NCBI GenBank assembly: GCA_016220165.1
Contig: JACRIE010000003.1
Span: 1-38,006, forward strand
Direction of reading: 5' to 3'
Length of the DNA stretch: 38,006 nucleotides
From: Candidatus Peregrinibacteria bacterium
GTDB lineage: Bacteria > Patescibacteriota > Gracilibacteria > UM-FILTER-43-11 > JACRIE01
Of this stretch, positions 16,908 through 25,282 are shown piece by piece (positions within the stretch are counted from its first letter, which is position 1; each line of letters begins with the position of its first letter). The position numbers were made by a program, and so were the translations under genes. Below the pieces are notes generated by a model. It was given only the letters and a program-made list of their open reading frames with translations, made no database searches and was not told where the DNA came from.

Positions 16908-18172
16908 AAGCCTTTCTTGATAAAACCAATCACGCGATCCGCGTCCGATGTCGTGATTTGAATGTGAGTGGGGAGATTGAGGACTTCGCGTGCCAGACGC
17001 TCCGCCACAGGGTACTCCACTGCCCGATATCCGACAATACCGCAATCCACTCCTATGGGAGCGATGGGCGTATTATACCAGTCCCCCAAAAGCAGATGCT
17101 CCTTTTGGGCGGCACGGATCCATAAAGCCGCATCCGGCACACGAATCGAATACCGCAGATAAATCGGATCCACACCACTCTGAAGGCGTGGATCCATATC
17201 CGCTCCTTTCTGAGAAATCAAATCCTCACCTTGTAACGCCTCCGAATACCGCTTCGCAATCGCTTTGCGATGAGCATTAAAACGATCCAGTTTTTTAAAC
17301 TGATGCAAGGCGAGGACAGCCAACGCGTCCGGCATACGCCAAAAAAGGAATGGCGGCTCCCCTCCCCGCTTTTCCTGAGAATAAACCGCTTTAGAGATCA
17401 ACCCAAAACGTTTGGCTAATTCCAGAATTACTTTACCCACGCTAAAAAAAGAATAAGCAGTCTTGGAAATCCAAAGAATTACGGGATGTAACAGTTGCTG
17501 AACCACCCACCATCGCGGAGGATTTTGGAATGAATCCCTTAATAAAAGAAGCCGACGGGCCAAATCCGGATCGCGGGTAACGGCCATGCCGCCAAAAACC
17601 GATGAGATGACCTTGTCGCGTCCAAAGCTAAAAAAGCTGGCGTCACCGAACGTGCCCAGAGGCTTGCCGTAATAAGCGGCCCCCAAGGCATGAGCGCAGT
17701 CCTCGATCACAAAAAGACGATGTTCGCGGGCAATGGAAAGCAGCGCGTCCATGTCCGCAGGTTGGCCAAAACTATGCTGAATGATGAGGACGCGGCTCCG
17801 GGGCGTGATACGTTTTTTAAGATCTTCCTGAGATAAAGTGAAAGTATTTTCATCACAATCAGCATAAATAGGCTTTAGACCGGCCCAGAGAATCGGATCG
17901 GGGACTGCCACACACGTGAAAGCCTGTAAAAGGACTTCGTCTCCTTTTTGGAGCCCAAGACTCGCGAGAATCGCGTAAAGCGCGGACCGTCCGCTGGAGA
18001 ACGCAAGCGCATGGGGGACGCTCAGATAGGCGCGAAAGGAAGACTCGAGATCTTCAGCGCGGGAAGGCGCCTGCTTCACCCATTGCCACGGAGAAAATAG
18101 CAATCGCAAAGCCAGGCGGATATCATCGCTTTCAGTGTTGGGAGAAAGACTGGTAAAAAGCGTCGAACTCAT
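16904..18172 (-). CDS. DegT/DnrJ/EryC1/StrS-family PLP aminotransferase
   Basis: This 422-residue sugar-aminotransferase-like PLP enzyme usually converts keto-sugar nucleotides to amino sugars for surface polysaccharides. Visible: SSGRSALYAILASLGL near the N-terminus, VIEDCAHALG with Asp158 contacting the cofactor, and the PLP Lys187 in FSFGRDKVISSVFGG. The segment GADMDPRLQSGVDP (about 325-336) is encoded by a 30-base inverted repeat (17166-17195), so it looks like a palindromic insertion. It overlaps the transglutaminase gene upstream and the FemAB gene downstream by 4 bases each, so the three are translationally coupled. The sugar substrate is not deducible. Confidence 0.9.
   Translation of the reverse strand: MSSTLFTSLSPNTESDDIRLALRLLFSPWQWVKQAPSRAEDLESSFRAYLSVPHALAFSSGRSALYAILASLGLQKGDEVLLQAFTCVAVPDPILWAGLKPIYADCDENTFTLSQEDLKKRITPRSRVLIIQHSFGQPADMDALLSIAREHRLFVIEDCAHALGAAYYGKPLGTFGDASFFSFGRDKVISSVFGGMAVTRDPDLARRLLLLRDSFQNPPRWWVVQQLLHPVILWISKTAYSFFSVGKVILELAKRFGLISKAVYSQEKRGGEPPFLFWRMPDALAVLALHQFKKLDRFNAHRKAIAKRYSEALQGEDLISQKGADMDPRLQSGVDPIYLRYSIRVPDAALWIRAAQKEHLLLGDWYNTPIAPIGVDCGIVGYRAVEYPVAERLAREVLNLPTHIQITTSDADRVIGFIKKGL
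17166..17195. repeat. Inverted repeat in frame in the DegT gene
   Basis: GGATCCACAC (17166-17175) pairs with GCGTGGATCC (17186-17195) with one mismatch. The stretch TGAAGGCGTGGATCCATA is shared at 17 of 18 bases with the transglutaminase gene at 18641. Confidence 0.7.
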
Positions 18173-19014
18173 GCGCGGGAAGTAATAAATTCAGAAGTCA
18201 TCTGGAGCGCTTCTTTTGCCTCCCGAGGAACCACCATCGGATTTTGAAGAATATCCACGGTCACTGTTCTGCCGTCGATCAGGATCGGAAAGTAGTGTCC
18301 GAATGAAAGCGCGATGCGGTCGCTGCCCGCAAATCCAAGCCGGCCGGATTTGCGTGTGCGGCCCTGTCGGAGAAGCTGTTCCACGGAAGGATCTGCCGGA
18401 ATCCATTGTCCTTCCGGAGAAAGAGCCTCAACCCACGCGTGCATCTCGTTTTTCGGATACCCGGCCCAAAATCCCGACACCAAACGCGCCTGAATACCAG
18501 CCTCCTGACATCGCGCGCAAAAAAGCGTGCCGAATCCCCCGCAATCCACGCGCCGCCGCTTGAGGGCCTCCTCGGCCGAATAAAGACCGGGAATCGGGTC
18601 ACCGTATTCCAGGGTGGCGATAACAAAATCGTTAATCTCCTGAAGGCGCGGATCCATAGTCGCGCCTTCGATCCCCTCTGGCGCCACCCGCATCTCAAAC
18701 TTCTCCTCATACAACGCAGTCGCATCCGGTGCCAAATCAATCGTCCATGTCGCGTACGAATTACCGAATTGAGACTCTTTTTGAATCAGCACCTCGGATG
18801 ACGAAAAAGATGGCTTAGCGAGAAATTGCTGGGTCAATGTCTCGGAAGGAATTGGCACAACTAAGAAACCCGATTGCCGCCGAAATGTCGGATTATGGAG
18901 AATCACGCGGTATATCACGCGATACGTCTGCGGATGGGTATAAAAAACGAATCCCATGCTTTCATAAAATCGACGGAAAACCTTTTTAAGCGGTCTAAAG
19001 ACGGCCTTGTTCAT
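18169..19014 (-). CDS. Transglutaminase-like cysteine protease-fold protein
   Basis: This 281-residue protein has a transglutaminase core domain. The catalytic triad is visible: Cys158 in RRVDCGGFGTLFCARC, His192 in NEMHAWVEA, and Asp208 in WIPADPS. An N-terminal beta-rich region (about 30-115) precedes it. No signal peptide or membrane helix is seen, so a cytosolic enzyme is likely. Bacterial relatives act as peptidases, amidases or cross-linkers. First gene of the coupled trio with DegT aminotransferase and FemAB, suggesting work on a peptide linked to a cell-surface precursor (inference). Residues TMDPRLQ near 119-125 come from a DNA hairpin related to one in the DegT gene. Confidence 0.85.
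   Translation of the reverse strand: MNKAVFRPLKKVFRRFYESMGFVFYTHPQTYRVIYRVILHNPTFRRQSGFLVVPIPSETLTQQFLAKPSFSSSEVLIQKESQFGNSYATWTIDLAPDATALYEEKFEMRVAPEGIEGATMDPRLQEINDFVIATLEYGDPIPGLYSAEEALKRRRVDCGGFGTLFCARCQEAGIQARLVSGFWAGYPKNEMHAWVEALSPEGQWIPADPSVEQLLRQGRTRKSGRLGFAGSDRIALSFGHYFPILIDGRTVTVDILQNPMVVPREAKEALQMTSEFITSRA
18642..18669. repeat. Inverted repeat in frame in the transglutaminase gene
   Basis: GAAGGCGCG (18642-18650) and CGCGCCTTC (18661-18669) are perfectly complementary around 10 bases containing GATCC. It encodes ATMDPRLQ, echoing DMDPRLQ of the next gene. Confidence 0.75.
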
Positions 19015-19108
19015 GGAGTAATAATAATCGAAATCTTTTTTAAAACAAGGTAGCGTTTTTTAAAAAAATCCTTTAAGCTCATAACGGTTATTTCCAATAA
19101 AAATAATT

Positions 19109-20359
19109 ATGAATACTCTCATCGATAACGTGAAACAGCTGATGGAAGAAGCGGCCAAAATAATGAAGCTGGATCCCAACGTCGTGCGTTTTTTGGAAAG
19201 TCCCAAAAAAATACTGCAAATCAGCATCCCCGTCCAGATGGACGACGGATCCGTCAAACTGTTTGACGGCTACCGGGTACAGCATTCCGATGTACTGGGC
19301 CCCTTTAAAGGAGGACTTCGCTACGCTCCAAACGTGGATCTCAGCGAAATAAAAGGCCTCGCCACGCTCATGACCTTTAAATGCGCCGTGGCAGGAATTC
19401 CTTATGGCGGCGGCAAGGGCGGCATCCGATGCGACACACACACGTTGTCCGTGCGCGAATTGGAACGCCTCACGCGCGGGTTTGTGCGTTACACGTTTGA
19501 AATTATCGGCCCGCAGCACGACATTCCGGCGCCGGATATGTACACGACTCCGCAAATCATGGCTTGGTTCATGGACGAATACAGCACATTGAGCGGTGAA
19601 TACGAACCCGGAGTGGTCACGGGAAAACCTCTGGTCATCGGCGGCTCCCTGGGCCGGGAAACCGCTACGGCGCAAGGGGGCGCTTACATCCTTCGCGACT
19701 ACCTTGAAAAACAAAACCATAAAACAGATCAAATCCGCATCATTGTCCAGGGTTTTGGAAACGCGGGCCACTACGCCGCCCAAATTCTGCACGGCATGGG
19801 GTATAAAATCGTCGGCGCCTCGGACTCCAAAGGAGGAGTGTATCATGAAGGAGGCCTCGATCCATTTTCTTTAATGGAAGCCAAAAAAACAAAGGGGCGT
19901 GTTGACGAATGCGGCGTAGGCAAAAAAGTGAGTAATGAAACGCTGCTGACGCTTCCCTGCGATATTCTGGTGCTCGCTGCCATGGAAAATCAGATTACAA
20001 AAGAAAACGCGGCAGAGATAAAAGCTAAAACCATTCTCGAGCTTGCCAATGGCCCCATCACGCCCGAGGCGGACAAAATTCTTGAAAAAAATAAAGTCGT
20101 CATCATCCCGGACATCCTCGCCAATTCCGGCGGCGTCACGGTTTCTTACTTCGAATGGGTCCAGAACAACACCGATTTTTACTGGTCCGAAGCGGAAGTA
20201 CAGGCCCGATTGAAAGACCTTCTTTTAACGGCATTCCGGGACATTGTGGAAATCCACAACAATCATCATAGCACCCTGCGCCAAGCCGCCTTTATTCGCG
20301 CCTTTAAACGCCTTTCGGAAGCGATCCGCCTTCGGGGAATTTTGGAGAGTTCGAAATAA
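19109..20359 (+). CDS. gdhA: Glutamate dehydrogenase (Glu/Leu/Phe/Val family)
   Basis: This 416-residue NAD(P)-dependent dehydrogenase interconverts glutamate and 2-oxoglutarate plus ammonia. Visible: the substrate region GPFKGGLRYAP, MTFKCAVAGIPYGGGKGGI with active-site lysines 91 and 103, APDMYTT, the GGSLGRETATAQGG motif, and the Rossmann loop VQGFGNAGH (about 208-216). Length matches the hexameric 410-450-residue class. A broader amino-acid dehydrogenase role cannot be excluded. It heads a plus-strand run with yqeY 11 bases downstream and is divergent from the transglutaminase gene. It would link ammonia and carbon metabolism in a host expected to have limited metabolism. Confidence 0.92.
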   Translation: MNTLIDNVKQLMEEAAKIMKLDPNVVRFLESPKKILQISIPVQMDDGSVKLFDGYRVQHSDVLGPFKGGLRYAPNVDLSEIKGLATLMTFKCAVAGIPYGGGKGGIRCDTHTLSVRELERLTRGFVRYTFEIIGPQHDIPAPDMYTTPQIMAWFMDEYSTLSGEYEPGVVTGKPLVIGGSLGRETATAQGGAYILRDYLEKQNHKTDQIRIIVQGFGNAGHYAAQILHGMGYKIVGASDSKGGVYHEGGLDPFSLMEAKKTKGRVDECGVGKKVSNETLLTLPCDILVLAAMENQITKENAAEIKAKTILELANGPITPEADKILEKNKVVIIPDILANSGGVTVSYFEWVQNNTDFYWSEAEVQARLKDLLLTAFRDIVEIHNNHHSTLRQAAFIRAFKRLSEAIRLRGILESSK

Positions 20360-20370
20360 CTTAAAAATCC

Positions 20371-20817
20371 ATGTCCCTCAAAGAAAAAATCAACCGCGAC
20401 CTCATAAAAGCCATGAAGGCCAAGGAAGAGCTAACGCTCAGCACCCTGCGCATGATCAAATCCGCCATTATGAAGTATGAAACGGGCGGCGCTAACATGG
20501 TCGCGAATGACGACATCCTCTTCGGCCTCCTGAAAAGGGAGGTCAAAATGCGCCAGGAAGCCTCTGACGGCTTTGAGAAAGGCGGTAATAAAGCCGCGGC
20601 GGAAAAGGAACGCGCTGAAATAAAGATCATCCAAAAATACTTGCCCGAAGCCATGAGCGAAGATCAGGTTCGCGTCATCGTCCAGCAAGTGATCGATACG
20701 TTGAAGCCTACCGGACCGCAGGATTTCGGGAAAGTGATGGGCGCGGCCATGAAAGAAACAAAGGGAAAGGCTGATGGAAATCTCGTCAGCCGAATGGTTA
20801 AAGAATTGGTTAAATAA
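20371..20817 (+). CDS. yqeY: YqeY/GatB-tail domain protein
   Basis: This 148-residue cytosolic protein belongs to the YqeY family, related to the C-terminal tail domain of GatB. Visible: N-terminal LKEKINRDLIKAMKAKEELTLSTLRMI, the IIQKYLPEAMSEDQV motif, and FGKVMGAAMKETKGKADGNLVSRMVKELV, which parallels the tRNA-contacting GatB tail. The role is not firmly established; interaction with tRNA or amidotransferase is suggested by homology. It begins 11 bases after gdhA, likely one transcript. Confidence 0.93.
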   Translation: MSLKEKINRDLIKAMKAKEELTLSTLRMIKSAIMKYETGGANMVANDDILFGLLKREVKMRQEASDGFEKGGNKAAAEKERAEIKIIQKYLPEAMSEDQVRVIVQQVIDTLKPTGPQDFGKVMGAAMKETKGKADGNLVSRMVKELVK

Positions 20818-20832
20818 AAACTCGTTCTATTT

Positions 20833-21270
20833 ATGGAAAAAAATCACGTCAAAGCCATCGCGGAATTTGTGGTTGGCATTGCCGGCGGCGTTCTTCTGGG
20901 AACCATCGGCTTTCTTACCATGACCACTTACGGAGGCACGGGAGAGTGCCCCGAATACATCAAAACACTGGTCGCCACGCGCGGATATGAATCGTGCGGC
21001 AATTTCGGAGCATTAAGCGGCGTTATTATCGGATCATTATTAACGATATTGACGCTCCAAAAAACACATTGGACCGATCATTCGTACAAAAAAACAATGA
21101 TCATGAGCGCGTTTGGAACCTTTATCGTCCCTTTGCTCATCGCCCTCGTCATTTTTTGGCCGACCCTCAATAATGAAGCGCTGGTCGTCACTCTTCCGGT
21201 CATCGTGATTTTTATCGCGCTCTCCGTTATCCCTTCGTTCGTGATCACGCTACTCATAAATCGAAAATAA
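20833..21270 (+). CDS. Four-helix membrane protein, unknown function
   Basis: This 145-residue protein has four predicted membrane helices at about 9-29, 54-74, 84-108 and 115-140. A cysteine-containing loop lies between helices 1 and 2 (TGECPEYIKTLVATRGYESCGNF); two of its cysteines could form an extracytoplasmic disulfide. No family is recognised. It lies 15 bases after yqeY and 6 bases before another small exported protein gene, so it probably belongs to the same transcript. Confidence 0.7.
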   Translation: MEKNHVKAIAEFVVGIAGGVLLGTIGFLTMTTYGGTGECPEYIKTLVATRGYESCGNFGALSGVIIGSLLTILTLQKTHWTDHSYKKTMIMSAFGTFIVPLLIALVIFWPTLNNEALVVTLPVIVIFIALSVIPSFVITLLINRK

Positions 21271-21276
21271 TCAAAA

Positions 21277-21585
21277 GTGCGCAAAAAAATAATCTTCTTC
21301 CTGGCCCTCTTAATAATCGCTCTTCTGACAGAAGCCGGATTGGTATGGAAAAATAAACAAAAAATAAATAAAAAAGTGGATTGTTGTTTAGAGTGCCTTC
21401 AGGGCGCCGCCCGGGATGTCCGTGGCATGGACATCGGCGGAAGCGACTGTCTTTTTTACGAAAAATCCAATGTTATCGACGCGCAGGGGAATCCGGAAGT
21501 CATTCTAAGCCCCGCCTGCGTGAAATATTTTAAACAATCGCCGACAACCGTAAAAGAGTGCCGGCTCTCTATTCCTTCTTCCTGA
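21277..21585 (+). CDS. Small exported cysteine-containing protein
   Basis: This 102-residue protein is read from GTG 21277. A hydrophobic N-terminal helix (about 4-22) serves as signal or anchor. A polar domain follows with six cysteines, three of them close together (DCCLECLQ), plus GGSDCLFYE, SPACVKYF and KECRL. The spacing suggests disulfides outside the membrane. There is no lipobox and no recognised family. In type it resembles the 119-residue protein at 8566, but no real sequence similarity is visible. It sits between a four-helix membrane protein and the PPC/DUF296 gene in a tight run. Confidence 0.65.
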   Translation: MRKKIIFFLALLIIALLTEAGLVWKNKQKINKKVDCCLECLQGAARDVRGMDIGGSDCLFYEKSNVIDAQGNPEVILSPACVKYFKQSPTTVKECRLSIPSS

Positions 21586-21589
21586 ATCC

Positions 21590-22012
21590 ATGGAATTCAA
21601 GCAATTCAAAAACACCTTCGTCATCCGAATTGACCGGAACGAAGAGATTGTGGAAAGTCTGACCCTCTTCTGCAAACAGAATAGTATAAAACTGGCCTCG
21701 CTGAACGGCATTGGCGCGGCAAAAAACATCGTGACGGGCTATTTCGATTCTAAAACCAAAGTATACAATGAACAGGCATTCACCGACGGGAGCTACGAAA
21801 TCGCGTCCATGAGCGGCAATGTCGCTATGATCAACAACGAGCCGGTCGTCCACCTGCACGTCGTTCTGGGCGACGCACAGCGGATCGCGTTTGCCGGACA
21901 CCTTAAGTCAGGCGTCGTCAGCCTAACATGCGAGGTGATCCTTCAAAAAATCGAGGGAACGGTCGAACGAAAAAAAAGTGAAGAGATCGGTTTAAATCTA
22001 TTCGACTTCTAA
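21590..22012 (+). CDS. PPC/DUF296 domain protein
   Basis: This 140-residue protein has a single PPC (plant and prokaryote conserved, DUF296) domain. Visible: FVIRIDRNEEIVESLTLFCKQ, then ASLNGIGAAKNIVTGYFD, and the metal-binding triad pattern HLHVVLGD...FAGHL (His88, His90, His104). The fold is a trimeric beta protein. Bacterial members are mostly of unknown function, while plant ones are fused to AT-hook DNA-binding motifs. No AT-hook is present here. It starts 4 bases after the preceding small exported protein. Confidence 0.88.
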   Translation: MEFKQFKNTFVIRIDRNEEIVESLTLFCKQNSIKLASLNGIGAAKNIVTGYFDSKTKVYNEQAFTDGSYEIASMSGNVAMINNEPVVHLHVVLGDAQRIAFAGHLKSGVVSLTCEVILQKIEGTVERKKSEEIGLNLFDF

Positions 22013-22052
22013 CCCTTCTTCCTATGAATAAAAAAATACCTCGTATAAAAAA

Positions 22053-22313
22053 ATGTTTCTATTGGGAGGATTGAATCTACTTCTTTTTCCAATATTCGAA
22101 ACATTCTTCGGAGGTTACAGTGTTATATTCGCTTTTTTCCCTCTCTTTCCTGTATTTTTTATAACAGGAAAAAATTTAAATGAAATCACCTTCCAGTCGC
22201 TATTTCTGGGAGGGGTCTTAGAGTATTTCCTAATAGGGAGCTTACTTTATTTGATAAGGGAAGTATGGATGAAAAAAAACAAAGAAATCGGACGAAGTCT
22301 ATTTAGTTTTTAA
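22053..22313 (+). CDS. Small hydrophobic membrane protein, unknown
   Basis: This 86-residue ORF is very hydrophobic, with two or three membrane spans (about 1-40 and 49-70: LLYLIREVW at the end) and a charged C-terminal tail. The first codons overlap a short out-of-frame ORF (from ATG 22024), and no Shine-Dalgarno sequence is visible, so the start is uncertain. It is more AT-rich than its neighbours. It is probably real because it fills the space between the PPC gene and the next promoter, but that is weak support. Confidence 0.5.
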   Translation: MFLLGGLNLLLFPIFETFFGGYSVIFAFFPLFPVFFITGKNLNEITFQSLFLGGVLEYFLIGSLLYLIREVWMKKNKEIGRSLFSF

Positions 22314-22330
22314 AAAAAACGATCTCTTGC

Positions 22331-22358
22331 TTGCATATTGAATATAAAAAGCTATAAT
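22331..22358 (+). promoter_or_regulatory. Sigma-70 type promoter for the 95-residue protein gene
   Basis: TTGCAT (22331-22336), 16 bases, perfect TATAAT (22353-22358), 31 bases before the ATG at 22390. Confidence 0.6.
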
Positions 22359-22389
22359 CAATCCCTTTTTATTTACCAATCAAAATAAT

Positions 22390-22677
22390 ATGCAGTTCCA
22401 AAAACTTCCCGCCTTCAACGAAGGAAAACCCGTAGGATTCGTTTATCAGGAGTCTAAACATCGGCCCTCCTATCAAGTCCATCAAAAAGGAAACAAAGGG
22501 CTTGTCGCTCAAGCCGACACCATTGAAGGATTGGCCGAACAAATTCAAGTAATGAGCGGAACGATTGTTTGGCTCACCCGTAAGCAAATCGCTGCGTTGA
22601 CTGTTCATCGGGGGAAAGAAGCCATGCGGCCTTTAACCCGCGAAGAAGATTTACAACTTTTTTGTTTAGCTCGCTAA
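22390..22677 (+). CDS. Small soluble protein, unknown function
   Basis: This 95-residue protein has no membrane segment. FNEGKPVGFVYQESKHRPSY, VHQKGNKGLVAQADT and IVWLTRKQIAALTVHRG suggest a compact alpha/beta fold. I recognise no family. It has its own good promoter. Its last 12 bases overlap the 3' end of the convergent TraC-like ATPase gene, so transcription of one may affect the other. Confidence 0.65.
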   Translation: MQFQKLPAFNEGKPVGFVYQESKHRPSYQVHQKGNKGLVAQADTIEGLAEQIQVMSGTIVWLTRKQIAALTVHRGKEAMRPLTREEDLQLFCLAR

Positions 22678-25263
22678 AGGCGGCGTTCCTGATTGCGGTG
22701 GCGGCGGAGGCGTGGCCACGGGCTGAGCCCCGATGCTCTGAGCCGCTTTGTTGATGGCCTCCGTCACCGCGCCCACGCGGCGGAAGATCTCGCGCTCCAC
22801 GAACGGACGTTCGCGGGCGTGTTTGAGGCGCGACAACTGGCGGTAGGCTTCGGCGGCCTGCACATCGCCTTTAGACGGATCGAAAATCGTGGTCATGGAG
22901 AACCCGCGGGATGTGGCGTTCTTGATGCTCAGCTTGATGTATGCCTGATAGTTGGCGATGTTCACTAAATCCTGATCGCTGAAGACCGGCGCGAATTCTT
23001 TAGCCATATATTCCGCGTCCTGCGCGCCGATGCGGAAACACATCATGGAGCCCACGTTGCCGAACACCGCGTCGCGGATCGTGTTGTCTTCATGGCTCCC
23101 CTTCCCTCCGTCTTTCATTTTAGTGATCTGCGCGATGTATTGGTGAGCGATAACGAGATCCAGGCGATATTTACGGGCTTCGGACAGAATCGAGGCGAAC
23201 GAATCCGTCACGAAATTCTGGAATTCGTCCACGTAGAGGAAGAAGTCTCTGCGTTCGTCTTCGGGCGTGTCTACGCGGCTCATGGCCGCCATCTGAATCT
23301 TGGCCACCATCACCATGCCGAGGAGCTGGGAGTTGAGATCGCCCAGCTTGCCCTTGGAAAGGTTACAGAGCAGGATCTTTCCCTCGTCCATCACTTTACG
23401 GAAGTCAAAACTCGACTTTGTCTGGCCGATGATATTGCGGATCTGCGCGTTCGTCACAAAAGGGCCGAATTTGGCGCTGAAGTATGGGATCATCTCCTGT
23501 TTTTCGCGCGCGCCGGTCATGGCCATTTCCTTATCCCAGAATGCCTTTACTATGGGATTTTTCACTTTATGGGCTTTATATCGCTGCCAGGATTCGTCCG
23601 TAAAGAGCCGCGGCAGATCGATCAGAGTAGCGCCCTCCTCTTTATCCTCCATGAGCGTCAGGCAACCGTTGCGGAAATAATGTTGCAGACGGGGGCCCAT
23701 GATTTCTTCACCGAACATTTTAATAAAAATCGACAGCGCCTCCTGCGACATATATTCCAATTCGTCCATGGTATTTCCTTCGAGGATGTTGAGCCCCATC
23801 GGACGTTCCAGATCTCCAGGATCGAACATGATCACGTCATCCGCGCGGCTACGCGGGATGTGCGGCAAAATCGCCTCCACCAGATCGCCGTGAGGATCCA
23901 CGAGGCAAAGGCCTTTGCCGTCCTTAAGGTCCTGCTTGAGCATGCCAAGCAAAATGGTGGATTTACCCGTTCCTGACTTACCGATGATATAGAAGTGGCG
24001 GCGGCGGTCATCCGGCAGGATACGAACATCTTTTTTTTCGCCGCGAAACACATTGGTTCCCAGTAGTAACCCCTCGCGCGGCATATTGGTAGGCCCAGCG
24101 GCCAATTTGAACTCCTGCCACCTGATCAATGGCGCGCGATTGTATTTGATATTCGGAAAGTGAAAAACCGAGGAGATCTCTTCCGAACATAAAATCATTT
24201 TATAAGGATGAATGATGCGCTGAAACCAGTCCCGTTTAATATTTCGCAAAATAAAATCACGGATAAGCGTATTCCTGAAGAAATATTTGGTTTTAATGAA
24301 CGCGTTATTATTCGGCGCATTATACTGAGCGAAAGCGTCTTTGATATCATATACAATCTCGTGAGCGCGATACTTGGCCCGCGCTGAAGCGATAATACGG
24401 ATGACCGCTTCAAACCCTACCTTCACGTTTTTGGTCTCCATCAGCTTCACTTGCTCATCCATCAGGGGCGTGGTGCGGGTGGAGCCTTTATTGGCGTCGA
24501 TATTTTCCGTAAATTTTTCAGAATCCGTCCCCTGGAACATAATACGGATTAAAGTGGCGACCCAGCCGAATACGTTAATTTTGTCGATCCAGGTGTGTTC
24601 CTTTTCCTTTCCCAAAAAGAGATCCTGAGCGCGCTTGCGTCCCTTTTTCTGCCACCCATCCGGCAATGGGCGCAGCATAATCTGAATCGCGGCCCCCTCG
24701 TCCGGCGCAATCTTTGAAAACGAATTTACAAGATTATTAAAGGGATCCGTTCCTAAAAACTGATACGTCTTAACGGGATACATGGAGGGCCCGCGAAGCC
24801 TGATATACATGCCGTCCACTTTGTATCCCTCACGGAAAATATTGTAATCTTCCGTAGTTTCGATGGACGCGTCCGGATAAAATGCCGTGATCTGCTTCTC
24901 GACCATCGATTGAACCGCCTCCGGAATCACCAAATAAAAATGAAGAAGCCCATCAAGAATCACGTATTCGCAGGAAAAAAAATCCTGCCCGAAAATCAGG
25001 TATTTATAATCATCCTTATAGGCCCCATGCAACGCCTCAAAAAAATGAGTCATGGTGTCCGTGACCTCCTTAAACGTCCGGCCGGTGGAGAACATCTCGT
25101 TGTCTTTCTCTTTATCGTCCTTGGAATCCTTGATCGGGATCATTACCTTTAAAAACACCATGGAAAGAGACCGATGCAGATTCTTCGCAATACGGATTCT
25201 CCACCAAAGAAAAAGGAAGAAAGCTACAGCGACTCCGACAGCGATTAGAATGGATATGAGCAC
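22666..25263 (-). CDS. Membrane-anchored TraC/VirB4-HerA-like ATPase
   Basis: This 865-residue protein starts with a membrane helix (1-21). A long N-terminal domain (about 60-400) is unrecognised. An additional-strand RecA-like ATPase follows, of the DUF87/TraG/VirB4 type used in type IV secretion, conjugation or DNA pumping. Visible: Walker A GKSGTGKST (about 428-436), LVDPHGDLVE, Walker B DFFLYVDEFQNF (about 670-681), and a sensor-like stretch ending VFGNVGSMMCFRIG. The tail is proline-rich (PVATPPPPPQSG). No relaxase, VirB6, VirB8 or pilin gene is nearby, so a classical conjugation system is not supported. It may drive DNA or protein movement at the envelope. It is the last gene of a minus-strand run. 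Confidence 0.85.
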   Translation of the reverse strand: MLISILIAVGVAVAFFLFLWWRIRIAKNLHRSLSMVFLKVMIPIKDSKDDKEKDNEMFSTGRTFKEVTDTMTHFFEALHGAYKDDYKYLIFGQDFFSCEYVILDGLLHFYLVIPEAVQSMVEKQITAFYPDASIETTEDYNIFREGYKVDGMYIRLRGPSMYPVKTYQFLGTDPFNNLVNSFSKIAPDEGAAIQIMLRPLPDGWQKKGRKRAQDLFLGKEKEHTWIDKINVFGWVATLIRIMFQGTDSEKFTENIDANKGSTRTTPLMDEQVKLMETKNVKVGFEAVIRIIASARAKYRAHEIVYDIKDAFAQYNAPNNNAFIKTKYFFRNTLIRDFILRNIKRDWFQRIIHPYKMILCSEEISSVFHFPNIKYNRAPLIRWQEFKLAAGPTNMPREGLLLGTNVFRGEKKDVRILPDDRRRHFYIIGKSGTGKSTILLGMLKQDLKDGKGLCLVDPHGDLVEAILPHIPRSRADDVIMFDPGDLERPMGLNILEGNTMDELEYMSQEALSIFIKMFGEEIMGPRLQHYFRNGCLTLMEDKEEGATLIDLPRLFTDESWQRYKAHKVKNPIVKAFWDKEMAMTGAREKQEMIPYFSAKFGPFVTNAQIRNIIGQTKSSFDFRKVMDEGKILLCNLSKGKLGDLNSQLLGMVMVAKIQMAAMSRVDTPEDERRDFFLYVDEFQNFVTDSFASILSEARKYRLDLVIAHQYIAQITKMKDGGKGSHEDNTIRDAVFGNVGSMMCFRIGAQDAEYMAKEFAPVFSDQDLVNIANYQAYIKLSIKNATSRGFSMTTIFDPSKGDVQAAEAYRQLSRLKHARERPFVEREIFRRVGAVTEAINKAAQSIGAQPVATPPPPPQSGTPPLAS

Positions 25264-25282
25264 AACGCTTAAAATGGTTTAT

